From the NCBI RefSeq assembly GCF_001311885.1, contig NZ_BBCE01000005.1, forward strand, positions 1-64,000: a DNA stretch of 64,000 bases, read 5' to 3'. The translations under genes and the position numbers were made by a program. Shown here piece after piece: positions 9,050-18,930 of the stretch. The notes beneath the pieces were generated by a model. That model saw nothing but the letters and a program-made list of their open reading frames with translations. It searched no databases and was not told where the DNA came from. Numbering within the stretch: the first letter of the stretch is position 1; the number at the start of each line of letters is the position of its first letter. The DNA comes from Syntrophomonas palmitatica JCM 14374 (lineage in GTDB: Bacteria; Bacillota; Syntrophomonadia; Syntrophomonadales; Syntrophomonadaceae).

Positions 9050-9543
9050 ATGAATCGCAAATGGGAGACCTTATTACTGGTTGTACTGGGGTTGCTGATT
9101 ATTGGGGCGGTTGTATATAATGCCCGGGTCATGAGCCGGATTTATATGGTGGAAAACGGGCTGGATCAGGACAATAAAGTATGCAAGGCCAGGATATTAC
9201 CGAACCAGTATGATATTAGTATTAAGCAGGGTGAAAAGGTTAAAATGAATCTGGTTGTGGCCAATGAAGGTAATTTTATCTGGATGAAGGGCGGCAGCAG
9301 CCGGTGCATTTGTCATATCATTTGCTGGATGAAAAAAAGAAGGTGTTGGTTTACGATAATCCTCGTTTTGAATTGCCGCATGATATCAGGCCGGATAGTG
9401 AAATTGATATGGATATTAAGCTGGGGTTTAAGCAAAAGCCTGGAACTTATATAATAGAGCTTGACCTGGTTCAGGAAGGCGTAACCTGGTTTGGGGAAAA
9501 GGGTTCGCCCACAACCCTGGTTAAGCTGCATATTGAAAAATAG
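9050..9543 (+). CDS. membrane-anchored protein with Wzt-C-terminal-like beta domain (frame break near 9294)
   Basis: About 164 residues after repair. An N-terminal helix (LLLVVLGLLIIGAVVY) is followed by a beta-rich domain with VHLSYHLLDEKKKV, then a PGTYIIELDLVQEGVTWFG ending. That ending resembles domains found in polysaccharide export proteins and beside glycosyltransferases. The ORF from 9050 runs into another frame near 9294, where one missing base joins it to the segment ending at 9543. The ATG at 9050 follows GGAGG. It probably binds glycan at the outer membrane face; the exact role is unknown. Confidence 0.65.
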
Positions 9544-9555
9544 GAGAAGTTCTAA

Positions 9556-10673
9556 ATGCGAGTGGCCATTGTTCACGATTGGCTGACTTCTATGGATGGC
9601 TCGGAAAAGGTAGTGGAATTAATTCATCGTATTTTTCCCGAAGCGCCTATTTATACGCTGGTGTATAACCAGAAAGCTATGCCGGAGGCGTTTAAAAACA
9701 TAGATATCCGTACATCGTACCTGCAGAGGTTTCCGCTGGTCCGGAAAAAACACCAATGGTTTCTCCAGTTTATGCCGGCGGCGGTAGAAGCTTTTGATCT
9801 GCGTGAATATGACCTGGTTATCAGTTCCTCGACTTGTTGTGCTAAAGGGTTATAACCCGCTCCGATACCTGCCATATATGTTACTGCAATACCCCTATGC
9901 GCTATGCGTGGGACTTTTACCAGGATTACCTGGAAGGCCGGAGTAACCTGGTTCGTTGTTACATAAACCGCCATATGCATCACATACGGTTATGGGACCG
10001 TGTTGCTGCGGACAGGGTAGATTATTTTATCGCAAATTCTATAAATGTAGCCGGGAGGATATATAAACATTATCGTAGAGAGTCTGAAGTTATATATCCC
10101 CCGGTTAATACAGATTTTTTTATCCCCGGCTCTAAAATGGAAGGGGATTACTTCTTGTCGGCAGGGCGGCTGGTAGGATATAAGAGGGTGGATCTGGTCG
10201 TTAAAGTCTGCAGCCGGAAGGGGTTAAAATTGATGGTTGCCGGTGACGGGGAGGAATACAAGCGGCTTAAATCTATAGCCGGACCGACCGTAGAGTTTCT
10301 GGGCAGGGTAAGTGATGATGAACTGCTAAAGTTATACCAGAATTGCCGGGCGTTCATATTTCCGGGCGAAGAGGATTTCGGGATTATGCCTCTGGAGGCC
10401 CAGGCATGCGGGAAACCGGTTATAGCCTATGGGCGCGGGGGAGCGTTAGAAACGGTTCTGCAAGGCCGCAGCGGACTGTTTTTTTACCGCCAGGATGAAG
10501 AGAGCCTGGCCCAGGCTATAGACTGTTTTATTAAAAATGAGAATGGTTTTGACAGCGGGATAATCCGCAAACATGCTGAGGGTTTCGGAGTAGATAGGTT
10601 CATAAATGAGTTTACGAATATGATTGATAAACTCTATGGGGATTTTACTCAACGTAAGAATCGAAATAAGTAA
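9556..10673 (+). CDS. glycosyltransferase, GT4-like (frame break near 9849)
   Basis: The N-terminal MRVAIVHDWLTSMDGSEKVV and the C-terminal FPGEEDFGIMPLEAQACGKP are typical of mannosyl/rhamnosyl GT4 transferases. The first frame stops at 9855. Adding one G in the GGG run at 9847-9849 gives CAKGVITRSDTCHICYCNTP and continues to the stop at 10673, for about 372 residues. It sits between the small membrane protein and phosphomannomutase genes, consistent with assembly of a mannose-containing repeat. Confidence 0.85.
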
Positions 10674-10694
10674 TCGCAGTGGAGGGACGGACTA

Positions 10695-12064
10695 TTGTTA
10701 TCAGCATCAGTATTCAGGCAGTACGATATTAGGGGTAAAGTGGGAACGGATTTTGATGTTCAGGGAGCCGAACAGATTGCCCGGGCTTTTGGGGCTTACG
10801 CTCTGGAGCGGAGGCACGATCGTATACTGGTAGGGCGCGACAACCGGGCCAGCTCTTTGCAGCTTCGAGATGGTATGGTTGAATCTTTATTGGCCTGCGG
10901 TCTCGATGTCATCGATATCGGTGAGGTTATAACCCCGGTGTTTTATTTTGCCAGCCGTTATTTGGATATTGATGCGGGTATTATGATTACGGCCAGTCAT
11001 AACCCGGGGCATGATAACGGCTGCAAACTGCTGCTGGGCAGTTCCACGATATACGGGGAAGAGATTCAGGAAATCGCCCGCCGGGCTATGAATGGCGAAG
11101 GGGTTGTGTCTGCAAAGCGGGGAAAATTCAGTTCCATAGATGTAAACGACGCATATGTTCAAGATATAAAGGGCCGGATACAAATGGGGCCTCGCCGTTT
11201 GCAAGTAGTGGTGGACTGCGGCAACGGTACGGCAGGATACATAGCTCCCCGCCTGCTTCGTGAACTGGGTTGCGAGGTAATAGAATTGTATTGTGATTCT
11301 GATCCCGCCTTTCCTAATCATCACCCGGACCCGGTGAAGGTCGAAAATTGCCGGGATTTGATTAATACAGTAAGGGCGGAGGGAGCTGACCTGGGGATTG
11401 GTTTCGATGGTGATGGAGACCGTTTGGGGGTAGTAAGCCCCAAAGGCAGCATTATCTGGGGCGATATGTTGATGATTCTATACTGGCGGGAGATTATTCT
11501 CCGCTATCCTGGTGCGGATTGTATAGTGGAAGTCAAGTGTTCGCAGGCCTTGGTTGATGAGATAGAGAGGCTGGGGGGCCGGCCTATGATATATAAAACC
11601 GGGCATTCTTTGATCAAAGCGAAGATGAAGGAAATAGGGGCGGTTTTTACCGGGGAGATGTCCGGGCATATGTTTTTTGCGGATGAGTATTACGGCTATG
11701 ATGATGCCTTGTATGCTGCTGCGCGGCTGTTACGGATTTTATCGCGTTCAGATAAAAACCTGGATGACTTGCTGGTGGATGTGCCCAAATACTATGCTAC
11801 TCCGGAAATAAGGGTTAAGAGCAGTGATCATGCGAAGTTTGCGATAGTTGACCAGGTATTGGAACATTACCGTTCTCTATATGAGGTTATTGATATTGAT
11901 GGGGCCAGGATTCTTTTTCCCGGAGGCTGGGGCTGGTGCGGGCATCTAATACTGGACCTGAGTTGATTGTTCGCTGTGAAGGCCGTACGCCGGAAGTTTT
12001 AGAAAGTATTAAAAAAGAACTGTTTGGCTTCCTGAATACTGTAGGATTGGAAATAAGTTATTAG
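10695..12064 (+). CDS. manB: phosphomannomutase/phosphoglucomutase (frame break near 11933)
   Basis: An alpha-D-phosphohexomutase. It has the phosphoserine loop TASHNPGHDNG near residue 97, the metal loop DGDGDR near 240 and the sugar loop GEMSGH near 325. The open frame ends at 11966, but one missing base in GGGGCTGG restores the phosphate-binding loop RASNTGPE and the C-terminus to the stop at 12062-12064, giving about 456 residues. The TTG at 10695 follows GGAGGG by 8 bases. It supplies mannose-1-phosphate or glucose-1-phosphate for sugar nucleotides in the neighbouring polysaccharide cluster. Confidence 0.87.
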
Positions 12065-12203
12065 CCAATAAAAACCAGAGGCCTGTACATAAGGACTTCT
12101 TTATTTTTGGAGGCAATATCCGTGTTTTGCAGATAAGAAAACTGGTATATTAGGTATAAGGTATCGTCTGGAACTGTTCAAGCAACATAGGAAGTGAACT
12201 CTT

Positions 12204-13607
12204 TTGATCAAGGAAAACCAAAAACACCTGAACCGCCTGCTGGTGGGGATTGATGCTTTATCTCTAGTGGCAGCTTATTACTTAGCCTGGGTGATTCGTT
12301 TTCAGACAGGTTTGATAGCATTAGAATCAGTACATTTGACTTTGGACTATTATGTTAGACTGGCCATTTTAGTTATTCCCGGTTTTCTTCTCCTGTATAA
12401 TTCCTTCGATCTCTATGCCCCCTATCGCTACAAAAGCCTTTTTGAAGAGACCCGTAATATTTTTACCGCTAATTTAATGGGGCTGCTCTTGTTAATAACC
12501 CTTCTGTACATATTAAAACAGGTTGATTATTCCCGCTACTTTCTTGCGATTTTTGTCCTGCTCTCCGTTGTCATTCTCACCTGCGAGCGGGCATTCATTC
12601 GTTATGTTCTTCGTTCCGCGCGCAGGAAAGGGCTGAATATTAAGCACATCTTGCTGGTGGGTTACAGCGACCTGGCGCAGGAGTTTATACAGCGGGTGGA
12701 AGAACACCGGCACTGGGGTTACGAGATAGCCTGTATTTTGGACGATGATTACGAAGCGGATTCTGTTGTTGAAGGGGTAAGGTTTGGGGGAGGCCTGGCC
12801 AATTTCGAAACGGTGGTTAACAGCCTGGGCATTGATGAGGTGTTTATTACCCTGGATTTAACCGATTATGATAAATTAGGGGACATTATTGCCGCTTGTG
12901 AAAAGAGCGGGGTCAGGACACAGATAGTGCCTGATTATTACAAGTATATCCCGGCTCGTCCCTATGTGGAGGAACTGGACGGTTTGCCGGTTATTAATAT
13001 CCGCCACATTCCCCTTGATAATATTGTGAATAAGGTTATCAAAAGGGCTATCGATATTATTGGTTCGTTATTTGCACTAATACTTTTTTCGCCGGTGATG
13101 CTGGTTGTCGCTATACTGGTCAAGTGCACTTCCCCGGGACCGGTCATATACCGGCAGGAACGGGTAGGGATGAACCGCAGGCCTTTTAATATGTATAAGT
13201 TTCGCTCTATGTACATGCAGCCAGCAAAGCAGGATAAGACCCGCTGGACGGTCAAGGGTGACTCCAGGGTTACTCCGGTAGGGAGTTTTATCAGGCGTAC
13301 CAGTATAGATGAACTGCCACAGTTGGTTAATGTATTACGCGGGGAGATGAGCCTGGTGGGGCCGAGGCCGGAGAGACCGTATTTTGTGGATATTTTTAAG
13401 GAGGAAATCCCGAAGTATATGGTAAAACACCAGGTCAGGCCGGGTATTACCGGCTGGGCGCAGGTGAATGGCTGGCGCGGGGATACTTCGATTAAAAAGC
13501 GTATTGAGCACGATATTTATTATATTGAAAACTGGAGCCTGTGGTTTGATTTTCGGATTTTAGTATTAACTATTATCAAGGGTTTCATAAATAAAAACGC
13601 TTATTAG
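12204..13607 (+). CDS. undecaprenyl-phosphate sugar phosphotransferase (WcaJ/WbaP type)
   Basis: A 467-residue membrane enzyme that transfers a hexose-1-phosphate to undecaprenyl phosphate and so starts polysaccharide synthesis. Four or five N-terminal helices are followed by a Rossmann-like domain (KHILLVGYSDLA). The C-terminal catalytic domain has KRAIDIIGS, PGPVIYRQERVG, FRSMY, DELPQLVNVLRGEMSLVGPR and PGITGWAQVNG. I chose the TTG at 12204; AGGAAG lies upstream. Full-length and intact. It probably commits the cluster's repeat unit to assembly, although no Wzx/Wzy is in the window. Confidence 0.9.
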   Translation: MIKENQKHLNRLLVGIDALSLVAAYYLAWVIRFQTGLIALESVHLTLDYYVRLAILVIPGFLLLYNSFDLYAPYRYKSLFEETRNIFTANLMGLLLLITLLYILKQVDYSRYFLAIFVLLSVVILTCERAFIRYVLRSARRKGLNIKHILLVGYSDLAQEFIQRVEEHRHWGYEIACILDDDYEADSVVEGVRFGGGLANFETVVNSLGIDEVFITLDLTDYDKLGDIIAACEKSGVRTQIVPDYYKYIPARPYVEELDGLPVINIRHIPLDNIVNKVIKRAIDIIGSLFALILFSPVMLVVAILVKCTSPGPVIYRQERVGMNRRPFNMYKFRSMYMQPAKQDKTRWTVKGDSRVTPVGSFIRRTSIDELPQLVNVLRGEMSLVGPRPERPYFVDIFKEEIPKYMVKHQVRPGITGWAQVNGWRGDTSIKKRIEHDIYYIENWSLWFDFRILVLTIIKGFINKNAY

Positions 13608-13625
13608 CGGTTTGAGGAGTTTGTG

Positions 13626-14648
13626 ATGTATCTTATTATTGGCGGGGCCGGATATATAGGTTCGCATATCGTCAAACGCATGTATGAAGAAGGACGGCAA
13701 TTTATTGTTTTGGATGATCTCTCTACCGGTCATTTGGAGGCTCTTCAGGCGATAGAAAATAATGCTGACCATTTTGGAGGCAAAATTGTTTTTATAAAAG
13801 GAAATGCCGGAGATATGAGCTTGCTCAGGCAGCTATTTATGGACTACCCGATTAAAGCAGTAATTCATTTGGCGGCGTGCAGCCTGGTGGGCGAGTCCAT
13901 GCAAAAGCCGGGAAAGTATTTCCTGAATAATGTGAGTAATACCGTCAGTCTCCTGGAATGCATGATGGAATATAACATTAAGCAGATAGTCTTTTCTTCG
14001 ACTGCTGCTGTGTACGGTGAACCGGAGATAATCCCGATACTTGAGGACGTTGAGACGAGGCCCGCCAATGTTTACGGCGCTTCCAAGCTCATGGTGGAAA
14101 ATATATTGGAGTGGTATGGCCGTATTTATGGATTAAGATACGTTGTTTTGCGTTATTTTAATGCTGCCGGGGCCGATCCGTCAGCCGTTATCGGCGAGGA
14201 CCATAAGAATGAAACCCACTTGATCCCTATTTTAGCCCGGGCAGCCCTGGGGCTAATTCCCTGTTTTAGCCTCTTTGGTGACGATTATGCGACTGCGGAC
14301 GGGACCTGTGTACGGGACTATATCCATGTAAACGACCTGGCCTCAGCGCATTTGCTGGCGGTGGACGCGCTGAATGACGGGAGGAGCAGCAGGATTTATA
14401 ATCTGGGCAACAACCAGGGTTATTCGGTGCGGGAAGTGCTGAATGCGATGGAGCAGGTGAGCGGAGTGTCTATTCCTTGTGCGGTTTTGGAGCGGCGTGC
14501 TGGAGACCCGGCCATTCTTGTTGCCAGTTCTGAAAAGATTAAGCAAGAACTAGGATGGAGGCCTGTTCATACTGATATATATGATATCGTTGGTACCGCC
14601 TGGGAATGGCACAGGAAACATCCGCAAGGCTATGATGCCAGAGACTAG
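13626..14648 (+). CDS. galE: UDP-glucose 4-epimerase
   Basis: A 340-residue extended short-chain dehydrogenase. GGAGYIGSH near residue 5 binds NAD, FSSTAAVYGE holds the catalytic serine/threonine, and YGASKLMVE near 149 gives the YxxxK pair. The FNAAGADPS segment is typical of GalE. ATG at 13626 sits 6 bases after GAGGAG; the GTG at 13623 is too close. It interconverts UDP-glucose and UDP-galactose for the polysaccharide genes upstream. Confidence 0.9.
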   Translation: MYLIIGGAGYIGSHIVKRMYEEGRQFIVLDDLSTGHLEALQAIENNADHFGGKIVFIKGNAGDMSLLRQLFMDYPIKAVIHLAACSLVGESMQKPGKYFLNNVSNTVSLLECMMEYNIKQIVFSSTAAVYGEPEIIPILEDVETRPANVYGASKLMVENILEWYGRIYGLRYVVLRYFNAAGADPSAVIGEDHKNETHLIPILARAALGLIPCFSLFGDDYATADGTCVRDYIHVNDLASAHLLAVDALNDGRSSRIYNLGNNQGYSVREVLNAMEQVSGVSIPCAVLERRAGDPAILVASSEKIKQELGWRPVHTDIYDIVGTAWEWHRKHPQGYDARD

Positions 14649-14751
14649 CCGGGTTTTGAAAGCTTGGGTTGAATCGTAGAATTGGCAAAAAACTGCGGAA
14701 GAGGAGGTCCCATAATCACCTGGCCTATCCTGGTGCTTGCGCGCTTAACCC

Positions 14752-15336
14752 TCATATGCCGGCAAACACATCTTCCAGCTTAATGGCAAGGCCCGGGAAG
14801 AGTTCGCACTCCATTATGTCACTGTCAAAATAGGTGCCGGTTTTATCATAGATGCCGTTGTCATTCAGGTGATACACATCCAGAACCTTTTCCTTCGGAA
14901 ATACCACCCAGTATTCTCTAACCCCGCATTTTTCGTACAGATTATATTTTTCCGACAGGTCTTTCTTGGCCGTGGCATGTGAGAGTATTTCGATAACCAG
15001 ATCAGGAGCGCCTTTGCAGCCTCTGGCATCGATTTTGGCCGGGTCACAGATTACGCATATGTCAGGCTGTACTACCGTGTCTATTTCTTCATCCTTTTCA
15101 TTTCCCCAGGGCAGGCGCACGTCAAACGGGGCATGGAAAATGTTACAGGGCTTATTGGCCGCAAAGGGAATCAATTGTCCCAGCAGTTGAGTGGAAACGC
15201 GCTGGTGCTCGGTAGACGGGGCCGGAGACATCTCATAGGGCACTCCATCGATTATTTCCCACCTTTCCTCATCAGGCCATTTCAGGTAGTCGCCGTAGGT
15301 ATATTTCCGGCCTGGTCTGGGGGCCGACATGGACAT
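14752..15336 (-). CDS. Uma2-family (DUF820) putative nuclease, copy 1
   Basis: A 194-residue protein of the Uma2 family, which has a PD-(D/E)xK-like fold and is of unclear function. Visible conserved parts are WEIIDGVPYEMSPAPS, VVQPDICVICDP, GAPDLVIEILS, and KYNLYEKCGVREYWVV. ATG at 15336 (MSMSAP) is preceded by AAAGGAGG at the right distance, and the paralogue at 18931 starts at the same place. The gene points against its neighbours and has its own promoter (15423-15452). Confidence 0.85.
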   Translation of the reverse strand: MSMSAPRPGRKYTYGDYLKWPDEERWEIIDGVPYEMSPAPSTEHQRVSTQLLGQLIPFAANKPCNIFHAPFDVRLPWGNEKDEEIDTVVQPDICVICDPAKIDARGCKGAPDLVIEILSHATAKKDLSEKYNLYEKCGVREYWVVFPKEKVLDVYHLNDNGIYDKTGTYFDSDIMECELFPGLAIKLEDVFAGI

Positions 15337-15422
15337 AATCATTCCCTCCTTTTGCGTGAACGGAATAATATAAATACCGGCTGATAGAAGCCCTGCGGAC
15401 AATTCCAATCTTTGTAATTACT

Positions 15423-15452
15423 ATTATAAATGAGCGGTTTATATGAAGGCAA
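15423..15452 (-). promoter_or_regulatory. probable promoter of Uma2 copy 1
   Basis: On the minus strand TTGCCT is followed after 18 bases by TATAAT. The same two boxes and spacing, with a conserved downstream stretch, occur in front of Uma2 copy 2 at 19611-19640. Confidence 0.6.
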
Positions 15453-15467
15453 GCCCGGGGTAATTGG

Positions 15468-15621
15468 TGATTTGATGCAGCGGTTGACTATAAGTTTTCT
15501 GCTGACCGGCAAGTGGTTTTACAAGCATTAAGGAAAGAAAACCAGAGGAATGTGAACAGATCCTGCAGTTTACGGTGTTTGCCGAAACAGCGGCGGGGAT
15601 TATGGGAAAATATTTCATGTA
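15468..15621 (+). pseudogene. possible gene remnant, unrecognised
   Basis: Within the 385-base gap before the lipoprotein gene, two short coding-like stretches lie in adjoining frames (DYKFSADRQVVLQAL, then PEECEQILQFTVFAETAAG) and end at a TAA near 15621. There is no start codon or ribosome site, and I cannot name the family. It may be the end of a decayed gene or chance. Confidence 0.25.
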
Positions 15622-15721
15622 ATATCGTTTTTTCTGAGGTAATATCCTTTATGTGAAGGTTTTTACAAAGAAACGTCGAACCTTAAAAGGCAGTATTCTA
15701 ATTATGGGAGGAGATTGTGCT

Positions 15722-17881
15722 TTGAGGAAAAAGCATCGTTTGCTGGCCTTGCTCTTACTGTTTGTGTTTACATTTTCTCTGGCTGGATGCGGAGGAGGAG
15801 GGGATACCGCCTGGGAATACCCGCAGGTAATTACGACCCCGCTTAAGGCCACCAGTGCAGGCGAAGCAGTCAGCCTGGGCAATCTGGATAGCAACCAGGT
15901 GAAGATCGATATTCCGGGCAGGACATTTGATAAGGCTACTGCGGTTACAGTCGCGACCCCTAAAAAAGTTCCCAAAGTAATGGGAAAGGAAATAACCCCT
16001 CTGGGATCCCCCATTGAAATCACATCCGGCAGCACCGAAGGGACGCGCCTTAACGAACCGGTAACCATTACCATGAAACTGGACAAAGAGGCTATAAAGG
16101 GCAAAACCGATCCCGGAAGTTTCTGGGTCACGTACTATAATGGTGAAAACTGGGACTATATCAAGCCCGATAAGGTTGATCTTAACGCCGGCACGCTGAC
16201 TTTTACTACATATCATTTCAGTCTGTTCGGGTACGGCGAGATCAGCGTCGACGAGAGGCTGAAGAAATGGACCCAGAATGAAGCCCTGGTCACGTGGGCC
16301 CATGGCGCTGTGAATTCGAAGTTTGATGAAGCCGCGGGTAAGGTAATCGACCATATTTTAACCGATAAACTGGGTATAGAAGACGAAAGCATGAAGATGA
16401 AGGTGCTGGGAAGTCTGCTGAAAGACGGCGAATGGGGCGACATCAGGAAGAATATCCAGGAAGCCTACGCAAATGGGACCAGCGTTGATCAAGTCACGGA
16501 TTTGAATGAAAAGATCAATCTCCTGGCCTGCAAAAAGATCGTGGATATTGTTCCTAAGAGCAAACTATCCAAGGCTCTGGAAGGAATTACAGATGATTTT
16601 GGCGCGGGGACGGTCAAGGCTGCCAGCCAGGCGGCGGGCGCTCTGGCCGCCGGCAACAAACTGGAAGCGGTTCGGATCATGGGAACGCACCTGTCTGACC
16701 AGTTCATTGCCACAACGGCCATTAAGATAGCGGCTTCCGCCGTACAGCTCCAGATCGACTGGTGGCGAAACTCTGAAGTCGAAGCGGCCTACAAGGTCTA
16801 TAAGAACGGGGCTTCCAGCAAAATACCCTTCTGGGGCTATAACGTGGAAAAAGGCAATTTCGATGAATTATGGGAACAGATGAAGGGAGTATCCCGGCAG
16901 CTGTGTATCGAAGCCATCCAGGCCCAGGAGCAGGTGCGCCGCGAAGCCGGTTATCCTCCGTTGACCGATGCGGAAAAGGACCGGATCAGGGCTCTGGTCA
17001 AAAATGACCTGGAAAAGCAATTCAAACAAAGGATGAAGGATGATGAAGAGGTAGCCGCGGAACAGGAGAAGCTGAAAGAACTGGTAGACAAATATAAAGA
17101 AGCTAAACTCCTGGAAGTTGGCATGTTCGGTTATGATAAGCAGTATTCCATGGAACAGCGCCTCGATTTGCTGACACACCTGAAAGATAAGATATTGAAG
17201 GACACCGGGCGCAAAGGACTGACCAACGGAGCCTTCTCCAACAAAACCAATGTATCCTATGCTGACCTGGTTGCTCTCACCCAGGCCTGGTATACCAAGC
17301 CGGATGGCTGGCAGAAATATGCCCAGATGGTAAAAGAGAAATTCGGCATTGATCTTTTTCCCACCGCTGAGGAGATGAATGGCCTGTGGAACGGTACCTT
17401 TACCATAACATACTTGAATATGCCCCAAAGCAGCGGCAGCAGCCCTCAGAAGTCCAGCGGCGGCGGTCCGGGCGATCAAATTGTCGCTGGCTGCGAAGCA
17501 TTAGGGCCAGAGATTATAAAGTCCCTGATAAATAATCCCCTGCCTGCCACCTACAACCTGCAGCTGGATAAAAACGGCAGCGGCACTCTGGGCTTGACCA
17601 TTAATACCGGCCGCGATTCGGGAGCCCAAACGTATCCGGTGAGCTATAACAGCGGCTTGTTGACGGTTTCCGCATCTAAGGACGGCGGGGTTGTAAATAT
17701 GAAGGGCATGGTTAATAAGGATAATGACAATAAAGTCTTGATCATCAACGGTACGGCTACCGGCAGCGGTCAGGGCGTTACTTTGAAGGCTGTCTGGAAC
17801 TGCAGGAAGAGTATGCTGCCAACGCTGCAAGAAGCAAAACCAGACGCCGGCAACAAGAACAGTTCGCAAAATAAGAAATAA
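15722..17881 (+). CDS. large lipoprotein with ZU5-like domain
   Basis: A 719-residue protein. A lysine-rich start and hydrophobic stretch end in the lipobox LAGC, followed by glycines, so it should be lipid-anchored outside the membrane. Residues of about 40-180 resemble a ZU5-like beta domain (LDSNQVKIDIPGRTFDKATA, then FWVTYYNGENWDYI). The middle is helical and charged, and the C-terminal part is beta-rich and Ser/Gly-rich. TTG at 15722 lies 8 bases after GGGAGGAG. An Lgt-like gene begins 11 bases later. The function is unknown. Confidence 0.75.
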   Translation: MRKKHRLLALLLLFVFTFSLAGCGGGGDTAWEYPQVITTPLKATSAGEAVSLGNLDSNQVKIDIPGRTFDKATAVTVATPKKVPKVMGKEITPLGSPIEITSGSTEGTRLNEPVTITMKLDKEAIKGKTDPGSFWVTYYNGENWDYIKPDKVDLNAGTLTFTTYHFSLFGYGEISVDERLKKWTQNEALVTWAHGAVNSKFDEAAGKVIDHILTDKLGIEDESMKMKVLGSLLKDGEWGDIRKNIQEAYANGTSVDQVTDLNEKINLLACKKIVDIVPKSKLSKALEGITDDFGAGTVKAASQAAGALAAGNKLEAVRIMGTHLSDQFIATTAIKIAASAVQLQIDWWRNSEVEAAYKVYKNGASSKIPFWGYNVEKGNFDELWEQMKGVSRQLCIEAIQAQEQVRREAGYPPLTDAEKDRIRALVKNDLEKQFKQRMKDDEEVAAEQEKLKELVDKYKEAKLLEVGMFGYDKQYSMEQRLDLLTHLKDKILKDTGRKGLTNGAFSNKTNVSYADLVALTQAWYTKPDGWQKYAQMVKEKFGIDLFPTAEEMNGLWNGTFTITYLNMPQSSGSSPQKSSGGGPGDQIVAGCEALGPEIIKSLINNPLPATYNLQLDKNGSGTLGLTINTGRDSGAQTYPVSYNSGLLTVSASKDGGVVNMKGMVNKDNDNKVLIINGTATGSGQGVTLKAVWNCRKSMLPTLQEAKPDAGNKNSSQNKK

Positions 17882-17892
17882 GTCAGGGCATA

Positions 17893-18759
17893 ATGCACCC
17901 ATATATTAATATTAATCTGGCGGGACATGAACTGGCCCTGAGAAGCTATACGGTTTTTATGCTGGCGGCCGCGGCGGCTGCTGTTTCCCTGGGCTGTTTG
18001 TTTGCGGCCCGGCGCGGTTTGCCCCGCGGCAAGACGCTGGTTTGGGCCGTGGTTACCGCTGCGGCTATGTTGCCCGGGGCCAGGATCATGTACGCCTTGA
18101 CCCATATGAATATTATCCGCAGCCAGCCCGAACTATTATGGGCCGTGAGCCCGGCGGGTTTTTCCCTGTACGGCGGGCTAATACTGGCGGCAATAGTCGG
18201 ATGGGCAGGCTGCTGTATTTTAAAGCTGCCGCTTTGGCGTATGGCTGATACTTTTGTTATCGGACTGGCTTTTGGGCTGGCCTTGTTGAGGGTGGGGTGT
18301 TACCTGAACGGGTGCTGTTTCGGGCAGGTAACCGAGCTGCCCTGGGGAGTGGTGTTTCCTCCCGGCAGTTTTGCCCATAATTACCAGCTGGCCGCAGGAC
18401 AGAAGGGCGCTTTGTTGTTCGGGCTGCCGCTTGTGGGTCCGCTGCCTGTGCATCCCACCCAGTTGTATGAATTGGCGGCGGCGCTTTTCGGCGCCCTGCT
18501 GGCAGCATATATTCTGCGGCAGCGTAAAAAAGACGGGTGCGCCTTTCTCACGTTCGTTATCTGGTTTACCGGCTTCCGTTTTCTTAACCGCTTCCTGCGG
18601 GCAGCCCCGCTGCCTTCCCACAAAACTGGTCTGTTTGAACCGGTTTTATATTTGCTTATCATGGTGATGGGCGTATTCCTGCTTATCAGCATCCAATCAG
18701 GCAGAAGGGCTGACGAGTCTTCCTCTGTATGCGACAGACATATTACCCCCATTGATTGA
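17893..18759 (+). CDS. lgt: Lgt-like prolipoprotein diacylglyceryl transferase homologue
   Basis: A 288-residue polytopic membrane protein with the Lgt pattern SLYGGLI near residue 93, RVGCYLNGCCFG near 135 in place of the usual GRIGNFIN signature, and VHPTQLYEL near 190. Lgt attaches diacylglycerol to the lipobox cysteine. The gene is 11 bases downstream of a lipoprotein gene, so it may be a dedicated or accessory copy. Whether a second, canonical lgt exists elsewhere cannot be seen. Confidence 0.8.
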   Translation: MHPYININLAGHELALRSYTVFMLAAAAAAVSLGCLFAARRGLPRGKTLVWAVVTAAAMLPGARIMYALTHMNIIRSQPELLWAVSPAGFSLYGGLILAAIVGWAGCCILKLPLWRMADTFVIGLAFGLALLRVGCYLNGCCFGQVTELPWGVVFPPGSFAHNYQLAAGQKGALLFGLPLVGPLPVHPTQLYELAAALFGALLAAYILRQRKKDGCAFLTFVIWFTGFRFLNRFLRAAPLPSHKTGLFEPVLYLLIMVMGVFLLISIQSGRRADESSSVCDRHITPID

Positions 18760-18773
18760 GCAGGTGTAATCTG

Positions 18774-18871
18774 TGGGATAAGTCGATTATTTCCCGCCTT
18801 TTCTCATCAGGTCATTTCAGGCAGTCGCCGCAGCTATATTTCCGGCCTGGTTTGGGGGCCGACATGGACAT
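18774..18871 (-). pseudogene. remnant of a third Uma2 gene (N-terminus only)
   Basis: On the minus strand the sequence from 18871 reads MSMSAPKPGRKYSCGDCLK and then hits a stop. It continues as a diverged match to the next part of the two intact Uma2 genes before the similarity ends. The base sequence aligns well with the first 100 bases of both. It lies just downstream of Uma2 copy 2. Confidence 0.75.
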
Positions 18872-18930
18872 AATTAATCCGTCCTTATTAAAAGCAGACA
18901 TTATTATGTTTGTAATTCCTGTAGCAGTAA

